Part shown: positions 54,715-64,000 of the stretch, piece after piece
How the letters are laid out: the number at the start of each line of letters is the position of its first letter
Numbering within the stretch: position 1 is the first letter of the stretch
Assembly: GCA_034670405.1 (NCBI GenBank)
Contig: JAXDDX010000012.1
Span: 4,796,501 to 4,860,500 of the forward strand
Direction: 5' to 3'
Origin: Hoplostethus atlanticus
Lineage: Eukaryota; Chordata; Actinopteri; Trachichthyiformes; Trachichthyidae
DNA: 64,000 bases
The notes under the pieces: generated by a model
Database searches by the model: none
What the model saw: only the letters and a program-made list of their open reading frames with translations
What the model was told of the DNA's origin: nothing
Position numbers and translations under genes: made by a program

Positions 54715-57700
54715 TCACATCTGAGTGGCTTTCTCCAGACTCTTGGCAGCGTCTTTCATCTTTCCCACCAAATCCTGAAATCAAGGAGGCATTGATCCAC
54801 TTCAACACACTATGGATAAAAACACACCACTCGAACTGAAAATATAAATAAAAAACATATAAATATATATGTACACACACACACACACACACGCACATGA
54901 AATAATATTTATGAATGCAACAACACTCTTCAAATTTGACTCAATTATTTGACAGCAATTTTCATCAACCCTGACTTCACATTAAATATTTACTCTGCTG
55001 ATTTACTCTATCTGGATTAAAGTCACCGTGAAAACGGATTGCAACTTGCCTTACCCAGCTCATTCAAAATATAGGTCAAAAATGTCCCCCCGAACACAAT
55101 GTCTTGTTCTAATGAAGATGTAAACAGCCGAGACTTTGTGTCATCTTAAAGCCATCAGCCATGATACATGTCCATAAAATATTTCCACTATAAATTAGAT
55201 CCTTTCCATGCACAAGGATGCAACGTACCAATTTCTGTGTATCAGAGATAGGACTATCTTGAATTTACTTTGATCGAGTGGCATTTTGACGATACGTTTG
55301 AGGCATAAATTCAACTAATATCAAGTTTGACTAAAATAGTGGACAACATACAAATATAGCAGAAAATCCGATTCATATATGGAGACACTCGGCAAAAGCC
55401 CTTCAGTTTATTGTACAGAACGCAGTTGCATTGATTGTGGGGTCATTAGGCTCATTTTTTCCCTTTACAAACAAAACTAGAATCAGCTCAATAAGACGAC
55501 TTCCTTTATCAGTGTAATTGCCAGACCAGGATCAGGATGAAAAATAAGGGTCTTATGATCAGTATGGTGATCATTCTGTCATTTGAAGTAACTTTCAATA
55601 TTGCCCAGAATAAAATCCTCTACCTGTAACTGCTCCATTGTGCAGCTAAAGTTTATATCCTCCGAGGATCCGCCGATGCCACCGTTCTGCCGAGGGAGCA
55701 GAAAAATGCTTACAGAAATACACAACTCAGACATTCAGAAAAATACTATTCATTTTTTTTTTTTTTTTAAACAGCTATGTCTGGATCATACCTCAGTGTT
55801 TTTTTAAAAACAGCTATGTCTGGATCATACCTCAGTGTTGAATGAAATCTGGTAGAATGGCTCGTTGACTTTATGGACGTGTCCGTTCTGCCAGGGAAGT
55901 GACACATTAGCTGAGTTGGCAGAATAAACTAAGCAACAAAAACACGCAATGTGCTCTCAGTCTGGCCTGTGTACCTTCATGTTGTATTCCAGACGCCATG
56001 ACACGTCGTTTATATGAGGTAGGCGCTTCCCTATGCTAAAACAGAGAAGGAAAGAGAGAAATCAGCGGTGGATCTGCTTCCTAATCCCGAATCTACCCAC
56101 CTAAACCCAGTTCACCGACCTTTTATCTGCAGAATAGACTTTACCCACCTTATTCGTCTCATCATAACTAGTATCAAAGAAAAATCTTTCCATGCCAATG
56201 TAACTCATTTAGTTTCTATTGTTTATTGTGGTTGTTTGCCATGATCACCGATGATAACTCATGAGCATGAGTTGTTAGGGGGGGTGTTAGTTCACAGCTT
56301 CCACCCAGTAACACACACTGTTTTCTGAAGTTTGCGTGTCAGGACAAAAGGGACAGCGAGCGTGATTAATTGCAATGTAAATGCTGCTTTATAACGTGCC
56401 ATGAACAAACGCTCATTGTAAAAGAGCTACCTTGTCAGGAAATATAAACTATTTAAAACAGTTTGAAACAAATGATCAATTCATAAACAGCACAGAAAGG
56501 CTTTAACAAAGCTGTGATTTAAAAAAAAAAAAAAAAAAAAAGCACGGGTCAGCATTGTGATTGTGGTTAAAATACCTCAAAGAGGCAATTTACTGAACAC
56601 TGAAAGGCTTTCAAATTATTTAAAAAAAATCATTCTACCATTCTATGAAAATGAAAGTTAATTATTGTGCAATGTTAAAACTTTGCTTGGGCTACACTTC
56701 AAAGAATTTAATTGTCATTTAAGTCAAAATTGCATACATCTTGGGGGCAAGTTGGGGTTAACCTAAGCTAATGGTGATCAATCTGACTTTGAAAACAAAC
56801 TTTTCAACCCAAAAAATAACACCACCGCTACCACTAATATAATTTACAGCTCCAAGAGTCTATTTTACTTACCTAGCTAATAGACCCTCCACTTCTCCTT
56901 TATGTTTCTGCAAAACAAAAGAGATTTCATCGGTTTGTGGCGAGGACAGCCACATTGGCAAGACTGAAGAAAAGAATAAAATTGTAACATTGTCAACATC
57001 ATCATTTGAGCTGTCACCTGGTACGCCTCATAGAATATTTCTATTCTCTCTGCACTGCACATGACATCTTCAAGACAGGAGCTGGAAGCACAAAGCAACA
57101 ACCCTTTAATAGATGTGCAATTCCATGAACAAGCTGCATTTACATGACAAACTCCATATATGAGTCGAATGTTTCAGATTGAGCTCTGCCTCACTTTACA
57201 CCTGCCTTTAAAATTGTGACATAATATATGCATCTTTTTTCAGAAACTATCTGGGGGGGAAAACATACTGCAGTCCTACTTGGATGTGTAAAATGTAGCT
57301 TGGAGCCCCATCTAGACTGAATATTGATGCAACTTCTGTCTGCATTGGTGAAAATGGGGATTTTATTTAATGATTTCCTGAAAATTGAATTGATTTTTGC
57401 CAATAGTGGTGGCTGTTTGCTTCATGATGATCGCCGACATAGTTTACCCTTCTTTTTAACCACTACACCACTGCCTATGAGCGGCATACACTGATGATCA
57501 CAGAGTTGGTTTACATGCACACCAATACATAGAACTTGATGTGTTCTGATGTGGTCTGATGATTTATGATCAGATTAATACCTTCAGTTCTCTGATCAGA
57601 ATCAGCATGTAAACGCATAAAGGCAGTAACATTTGAGCAACATTGGAAGCAATGCAGGAAGGCAGCTGTCCCAACAATTATGACAAACATTTTTTGATAA

Positions 57701-59263
57701 TATTATTGATACTTGTCTGGTCGATGTGCTACCATAGTATACTATATGTAGATGGATCCCCTCCCATTTACCATTCAAATGGTAAAGGTTGCCAATGTTC
57801 CATCCTTTTCATTCAACTAGGGCATACTCTGTTGACCTATGGGAGTTTTCTTGCTAGTGCACATGCAGAACATCCCATAAATGTCTGGGACACAGGCCAG
57901 AGCATTATCAGAATAACATGGTTTTGTTGAGTAATTCCAATCTTATGAAACAATATTATGAAAGTGACTAACCTCTTTTCTGAGTCACATTACTTTCATG
58001 TACTTTAAATGTGTGCATTTTGCAGACTATGTATTTTGCTAAATGTCTTAGTCGTTTATAACTTTTCAATTTTCTTAATTTATTGTTGACATCTTGCATA
58101 AGCAAAATGGACTTTAGCATGAGGGGTGCAACCAACAGCTTTTCAGGAGTTTACATATAAATTGCATTTATAGCAAACTAATCTGATTAAGACATATTTG
58201 GTGGAGGTCAGTGTGCATATTAGCATGATTTTCATTCTTAGCCATTATTTATAACATATGACTCTGATAACTAATGGGTTATTATTGTATTATTATTTTT
58301 AACGTTTTACCACTGAACCAACAATCTGAGCTTATGGGTTAAGGCATCAAACACAATTTCAACTCACTTACCTTATGGTTGACTTGTCTGCATTTTGTTT
58401 GACCGCCTCCAGGATGAAGGTGGCCGCTGCAGCGTGACTCTGTTTCAGCAGGATCCGGTCGATGTGCTTCAACTCGGGCTGATCTGCAATCAGAAGAAAA
58501 CGACGTGAGAACGACGTGGGAATGATGCCACAGTGTATTCATCACGCACGTGCTCTCTCTCTCTCTCTCACGCACAGACGCAGTGGGGACTATGTGGCAG
58601 GTTGTAAGTCACAACTGCAGGCTACATTTGTCATAAATGATGTAGGTTTGCAACCCCTTCTTGTGCTCTCCAGATAGACATATACAATGGAAATCAATGA
58701 TAATTTGCATGTGAATGGACCCTTTAAATGCATAAGCCACAGCTGCTTTGTCTGTTAGTACACGTCCAGAATGCACAACTCACTTTCTGAACCATAATCG
58801 TCAATGTTTCTATAAATCTACTTGTATATTATAAGTCTATGAAGGCAGCCATTACAGGATACGAGTTATAATAGTGTATGGGGGGCTCGGCTATCATTTT
58901 GCATGACTTCTCTCTTTACTACTGAAGTCCAAAGCCAATTAAGAGCAGCAATAAACTGACCACCGCGGGCTTCAAGGATCTCTGTTAAGGTTCAACTGTG
59001 CAATTAACATACCAATGCGTACCCACTGTTAATTCTGCCTAATGGTGATTAACGTGGTCTTTCCGATATGCTAAACAGACCTGGTGTCAGTTTAACTAAA
59101 ACGAGGCATCCAGACTCGCCGTGCGATCGTGTGACTGCAGATAAAGCCGAGCTGATCTGCAGAACTGCACTCGGCTTCCCAACACACACCAAATGAAGAT
59201 ACACGAGCCTGCGTTTTCAGAGCGACACGCTACACGCTACGTCAAGGCAGCTCTCAGGCATCG

Positions 59264-59294
<31 letters not shown>

Positions 59295-59305
59295 CGGACG
59301 GACAC

Positions 59306-59362
<57 letters not shown>

Positions 59363-59603
59363 AGAGAGAGAGAGAGAGAGAGAAAAGAGAGAGAGAGAGA
59401 AACCGGAAACTGCGAAACGCAGCAGCCTAGACAAAAGCGGCGGTAGGGAGGCGCTGGGCTCACCGAGGACACCGTGATCGGCATGGGCAGACAGCAGGCT
59501 GCGGAAGGAGACGTCGACCAGTACCGAGAAGCTGCTCAGGGTCGAGGACAGACGGGTCGCAGAGGGACTGCAGCCCTTTCTGCACACACTCAGACAACTC
59601 CAT
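54715..59603 (-). CDS. commd3: COMM domain-containing protein 3 (one-base surplus in exon 1)
   Basis: Subunit of the COMMD/Commander (CCC) complex in endosomal recycling and NF-kB/cullin control. Eight exons: 59464-59603, 58372-58483, 57018-57081, 56873-56907, 55975-56035, 55831-55887, 55624-55686, 54715-54774 (stop TGA). Ignoring one extra base this gives 196 residues, human 195. The start MELSECVQKGLQSLCDP matches the family; exon 2 reads DQPELKHIDR and AAAATFILEA; exon 3 SSCLEDVMCSAERIEIFYEA; the COMM domain follows with NDVSWRLEYNMK (conserved Trp), INFSCTMEQLQ and DLVGKMKDAAKSLEKATQM. Exon 1 changes frame at 59531-59537 after VLDPE, and the family sequence resumes at SFSVLVDVSFRSLLSAHAD. 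This is either an assembly error or a real disabling insertion; the other exons are intact. A direct duplication spans the exon 6 donor. Confidence 0.92.
55769..55839 (-). repeat. 39-bp-offset direct duplication at the commd3 exon 6 donor
   Basis: A 32-bp block containing CAGCTATGTCTGGATCATAC and CTCAGTGTT is present twice, 39 bp apart (55769-55800 and 55808-55839), joined by T/A runs. It duplicates the last bases of exon 6 and its splice donor. Confidence 0.95.
56520..58371 (-). other. commd3 introns 2 and neighbours
   Basis: Includes a poly-A run at 56520-56540 and intron 2 (57082-58371). The latter contains a small inverted-repeat element at 57509-57614. Exons 3 and 4 lie inside this span and are listed with the gene. 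Otherwise no recognised feature. Confidence 0.5.
57509..57614. mobile_element. Short MITE-like inverted-repeat element
   Basis: GTTTACATGC at 57509-57518 is matched perfectly by GCATGTAAAC at 57605-57614, enclosing about 86 bp. Termini of this kind are common in fish MITEs. No target duplication was confirmed. Confidence 0.4.
59263..59400. repeat. CA then GA compound microsatellite in commd3 intron 1
   Basis: (CA)n, three CGGA units, then a long imperfect (GA)n tract. It starts about 60 bp past the exon 1 donor; open frames through it are artefacts. Confidence 0.95.
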
Positions 59604-59632
59604 TTTGCGAGGAGTGACCCACGACACCGAAC

Positions 59633-59638
59633 CACGTG
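59633..59638. promoter_or_regulatory. CACGTG E-box upstream of commd3
   Basis: ACCACGTGAC, 30 bp upstream of the commd3 start codon. Its reverse complement GTCACGTGGT matches the bmi1 upstream site. Confidence 0.5.
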
Positions 59639-62496
59639 ACGGATCAGCTGATGCGGTGCAGGGCAGCCGCGGTCTGAAGAGATGATGTATGGAGCTCAGC
59701 GGGGACTGCCGACTGGGGGAAAAACATGGAGTGAAATGAGCGTCGACTGCAGAGTGGGCTACAGGGAGCCAAATGATGGTGGAAGTGCCTTGCTCCGCCC
59801 ACGCTGCATTTAGGAGCGAGTAAAGGACGATATAAGTAGATTTTAGTATAAGACTGTGGTTAAAAGGATCCTCAGCAAAATGACAGTTTAATTGTATTCT
59901 TCCTGCTACTTCATTCACAGTGTGAGAATGCATATGACTACTGTTATATCTGCAACTACAAAATAAGCGACTTGAACAAAATAAACAATAACAAAAACCT
60001 TCTCAGATGTTGGGTCTCTGGGGCAAAATTGTATCAAATAGGGATCCATGGGGCCTAATGCCTATCTGGGGATTGGGAGCTGTTTAGTTATGTCGTCTAC
60101 CTGTGGCTTACATTTACACATACCCATATCGGTTAACTACTATGCGAACAATGGAGCATAATGATATTTGGGTTATAGGTTTAGACCTACAAACCTGTTT
60201 TGTGTATAATGAGGGCAGGAGCAGCCCTTTCGCAGTGCAGTTATCTTAGCATAATATGTGTCAAATCTCTGAAAATTCCCTTTGTGTTGCACTAATGTTT
60301 GTTTATACCCTAAAACATAGTATTGGAGGGTCGCCCCATGGTACAGTGGAACATATTATTATAAATGTTTTAATTTCATGTGCCTATCTATGTGCCTCTG
60401 TTGTTGAGATTTTTTTTAATCACCAACTTCCCCTCCCTGAGTCTTATGACAGTCATGATGGAGGCCTGTCAATCTGAAAGAGTGATGAATATATGGGGCA
60501 CTTTTCACATTTCCATTAGATCAGGCGATCTGTGAGGGATGCAGTCTGGACCACAGAAATGTAACCTCACCCACCCTACACAGAATGGAGGAAATTCCTT
60601 GTCAGATTTATTGCAGGATCGTGCTGCAAATCTGCTTTTGTGGAGTGGACTGCTTCTGTCTGATCATTCACTGAGGTGTTTTGCTGTCAGACAAAACCTA
60701 AATCCTTAAGGTCACGTAGTACACGTACCCTTATAATAAAAAATACCCTTAGAGCTAGCTGTTGAAAGGCTTGTTGTGCTTCAGCTCCTCGCCCACTAGT
60801 TGAGTTCCTCAAACTCTTTTATATCCTAACCGTCAAATACCCCGATGACCCTGCAGTCTGGTTTGCTGTAGCCCTCCTCGATTTCATTTTTATGATCACC
60901 TCCCACAGCAACACGTGGATTGGACCTTTTGAATAAATGAAACCTTTTCATGCTTTTCAAATAATATGTGGCTGTTGGTTTCAATGTGTCTGTTGGCTTT
61001 ATTCATATAGCAATTTATAATTCAATTAGATGCGGTTATTTTTAAGTGTGCCAAATAGAAAACATGTAGATATGCCGATGTTACTGATCGTTTCCCTGTC
61101 GTACATGACTTCAGACATCATCAGCCTGCCAAAGATAATAAAAAAGTTTGTCTATTTTTCTTTACTTCTTCCTCCTGAACTTTCCTCGTTCATTATCTTG
61201 GAGCACAGAGTATTATAACTGCATTGCGCACACCCACGGCCACACACGCTGCGCCTATCAGACTGACCTCTGACTCCACGCTTTGTCCAAAGTCCATTTC
61301 TACCTCTGAGGTCGGGTTGTGAAATAGCCAAGCCTTCACTCTAACCCTGTCGTTTTGTTTTTCCCTAGAAGAAATGTCTTTTATACATACAGACATATCA
61401 GAAGAATCCCGTCGTCCAGATTAATCACATCACAGATTTTATTCACACGCAAGTCATTTGTGAATCTGCATAAATCTGCATCCTGAGCACAAACCCTGAC
61501 GTCCCAAATCGATCAGCAGCAGCGACCCACCCACAGCAGACTGTCCCATCCACAGATACACGGTCTTGTGCTTGTCAGTAAAACAAAACTGGCTTTGTCT
61601 GCAAGGAACTGACTGACAGCAATACTTTCTATCTTATTGCATTCCTCCATCCAGGCCAAATCGATGCCATAATCAATATTCTAAACGGTTCCCTTTGCTT
61701 CCGTTTAACACATGATGTATTGTATATTTACCTGATATATACTGAACATTTTATCTAAGGTGTTTGTATTCTATTCATAATAAAAGTCCAAATCAGTGAA
61801 CATATAGGCCTTAAACTGACATGCAAAAAATCTTTCTCAATCCTGATTCTAATTGATCATCATAAACATCTATTTCTGTTTAAATCCTCTTTGTTCTGTT
61901 GTCTCTATAGCTGATTTATCAATTTCTTGTATGTTTGAGACATAACTGAACTCAACTGAACTCAGCTCAAATGGTCTGTTTCTTTATCATGGTGTGTCTG
62001 TGAATGGCTTTTGTGGCTGAATTATTGGGTACAAAACTATTTGAGTAGTCCAACTAATCCTATGCTCTTGCCATGTTTTTTGAAGACAGCACATCAGCTG
62101 GTTCACTTCTTTTACTGACAAGTGATGTCTTCAAAACCCTGTTGTCTGAACTGGTGCAAGGTGTAGGCTGTGATTAGACCAAATAATATACACAGTCTGT
62201 AGGCATGTGACCTGAAGTTGAAGAACACCATCATCAATGCAATTTCATATCATTTTCAGTCTAATTCCTGTATACACGTTTAATACAAACATTACATTTC
62301 ATGAACTTTTGAAAAAGCCATTTTTTAATTTGTGGGCTAACAAGTGAAATAAACTGAGCTGTGGTCTATTAACGTTTTTTTGAAATGAGAAAAAAAGGTT
62401 ATGTCTGTCTAAAGTGGCTACTGAAGCCCGTTTAGTTCATGCTTGAGGAATATTTTGGTTGCTGAAACCCAAATGACATCTTGACATCTACCTACT

Positions 62497-62533
62497 ACCT
62501 TCTATTCTATTCTATTCTATTCTATTCTATTCT
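62497..62533. repeat. (TTCTA)n microsatellite
   Basis: About seven consecutive TTCTA units. Confidence 0.9.
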
Positions 62534-64000
62534 CTGTCTACTGTGGTGATTATTGCTCTGTAACAATAGCAATGGTCAATGGTTTCATTCAAACGGTTTC
62601 CGTCTTATTATTAAATAATCTATTAGGCCTAATTCAATTAACTACCTGCTCTGGCATTTTGATCATCATTAATAAGCAGTCCCGGATAATAACCCTGGAT
62701 AAATTATAATTTCACTCCATTAACAAGCTTTACATCATAACGTCTAGGTAAAGACCAAGTATAGCGACATCCCCTTTAAGAAGACGTCGGGGCGCTGTAA
62801 TATGACCTTGCAAAATTGTGTGCATATTGTCAACAAAGAGGACCGCTTTTAAAAACAGACGATATCCTGTGACAGTATAGGATACTGCCAATATTGGTCG
62901 TGTCCAGCTACCTCATAGGTTTATATATGTTGTTGTGTTTAATAAGATCAACTGTGGGCATTCCTTATTTATTACAAGGGGAATAAACAGGACGTTGACA
63001 ATTTTCTTTTTCGTTTTTTTTTTGGTTGCTGCGTTTTTATTTCTAAGATAATGCTAAACAAAAATCAATGATTTCAAGACAAGGCTAAATATCTGAAGCT
63101 ATGTAGTTTTTCTTCTGTTCAAAGCTTTGTCTGCAAACTCGATTTAAGGGCTCGTCTTAAAATGCAGACTTTAACCCAAGGCATCAGTGAAAGGCTGCCT
63201 CAGAGAGTTCTGTGTAACATGTAAGGGACCGCACAGCAGCCTTCAGCCCTCAGTATACCATGTATTAGACACTGGATCTGCATCCACCTTGCGGGCTTTG
63301 CTGCACTGTATCACAGCAGCCAGTAGCCCACAGACAGGCAGCCTGGCACAGTTCAACACGTTTCTGAAGCAGTTACACGTCGACAGAGGAGGGGACTATA
63401 GGCCCCTTTCCCGGCGAGCCCCAGGGTTAGCGACTTGAACCTTAATCATATTCTTATGCCATGAAGGCTGTGCAGCACCTATAGGACGCATGCGCAGTGG
63501 AAAGCGAAACTAGTTATGAGCATCTCTGCAATGACTAAACTTCCACTTGGGATTGTGTTTTATAGGTTATAAAGCAGCCTGTGTGGTGCTGTCTGGGGAC
63601 CGCAGGCTGGTTAAACAGGTTCAATTATTTACAAATTCAGATGTGTTGTCTATGAATGGTAACGCAAAGAGATTAAAGGTTGACGTCTTATAAACTCTAC
63701 GACACAAGTTTTTGATAATTTCAGTTCAGTTGACAAAATGTGGTTCCTTTCTGATTTTCCAAACACTAGAAACATGGGAGGCCACCTCAGTTTTATGTAA
63801 AAAGTTCTTAGTTTTTCCTCTCTTGTGTCTTTTATTGTAATATATTGTTGTGGCATTGAATTGATACTGCAGTAAAGGAGTTTGTTAATCCCAACCCTAT
63901 TTTTAACAAAACGTTTGCTCCTTTGCATAAACCCATAACGCTCCTGACTAGATCCGCCATGCAATGTGCAAACAAGACAGACTGTCAAAAGTTTTAGTTA

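Larger units (their letters stand above)
59604..64000. other. commd3 promoter and unassigned flank
   Basis: No gene recognised in 4.4 kb. A (TTCTA)n repeat lies at 62497-62533. A CpG-bearing stretch near 63290-63500 contains an NRF1-like CGCATGCGCA at 63487-63496 and could be a promoter. Open frames at 63187-63438 (+) and 63650-63988 (-) have no family resemblance I can name. Confidence 0.5.

Noticed and set aside
59237..59635. 132-codon minus-strand frame over commd3 exon 1 as a separate gene
   Set aside because: Its middle is the shifted part of commd3 exon 1 and its tail is the GA/CA microsatellite. It opens on GTG, with no ATG upstream of the shift.
63187..63438. 83-codon frame as a gene or exon
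   Set aside because: No recognised motif, no clear splice sites and no neighbour that needs it.
63650..63988. 112-codon minus-strand frame
   Set aside because: The peptide has no family I can name and the region may be repetitive. Too little to call a gene.

Overview
The window is vertebrate nuclear DNA, almost certainly from a teleost fish. It has split genes with GT-AG introns, very long CA/GT microsatellites, a fish-type L2-like LINE, a dead Tc1-like transposon, short inverted-repeat elements and fish-type tail repeats. The species cannot be named from the sequence. Four protein genes are recognised by translation and splice-site reading: pip4k2a (+, exons 2 to 10; first exon lies left of the window), spag6 (-, complete), bmi1 (-, complete, with its non-coding first exon) and commd3 (-, complete except for a one-base surplus in exon 1). 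From memory this is the same order and relative orientation as on human chromosome 10p12 (COMMD3-BMI1-SPAG6, with PIP4K2A converging), so it is an ancient conserved block.

Layout. 1-9015: pip4k2a intron 1 with a hAT-like MITE, a (GT)64 array and other repeats. 9016-26285: nine pip4k2a exons; introns carry an L2-like LINE (about 11150-13160) and a Tc1 remnant (about 13730-14880). Intron 6 holds an unassigned 108-bp exon-like segment (20085-20192) with strong splice sites and a phase-0 open frame. 26286-34565: pip4k2a 3'UTR and the convergent intergenic space, with a CTCF-like site. 34566-40599: spag6, 11 exons, with a near-perfect RFX X-box upstream. 40600-43991: intergenic, then bmi1 3'UTR. 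43992-about 53000: bmi1, whose first exon carries a 10-codon uORF overlapping a YY1-type motif. 53263-53764: a three-copy tandem repeat just upstream of bmi1. 54715-59603: commd3, eight exons. 59604-64000: no gene recognised.

The four genes are not an operon. They encode a phosphoinositide kinase, a ciliary central-apparatus ARM protein, a Polycomb PRC1 RING protein and a COMMD/Commander subunit. The co-linear commd3 to bmi1 pair is close (about 1.7 kb from the commd3 stop to the bmi1 first exon), and both promoters carry the octamer TCACGTGG or its reverse complement. The best leads are the cassette-exon candidate in pip4k2a, the bmi1 uORF, the tandem repeat beside the bmi1 promoter, the commd3 exon 1 frameshift and the duplicated splice donor of commd3 exon 6.
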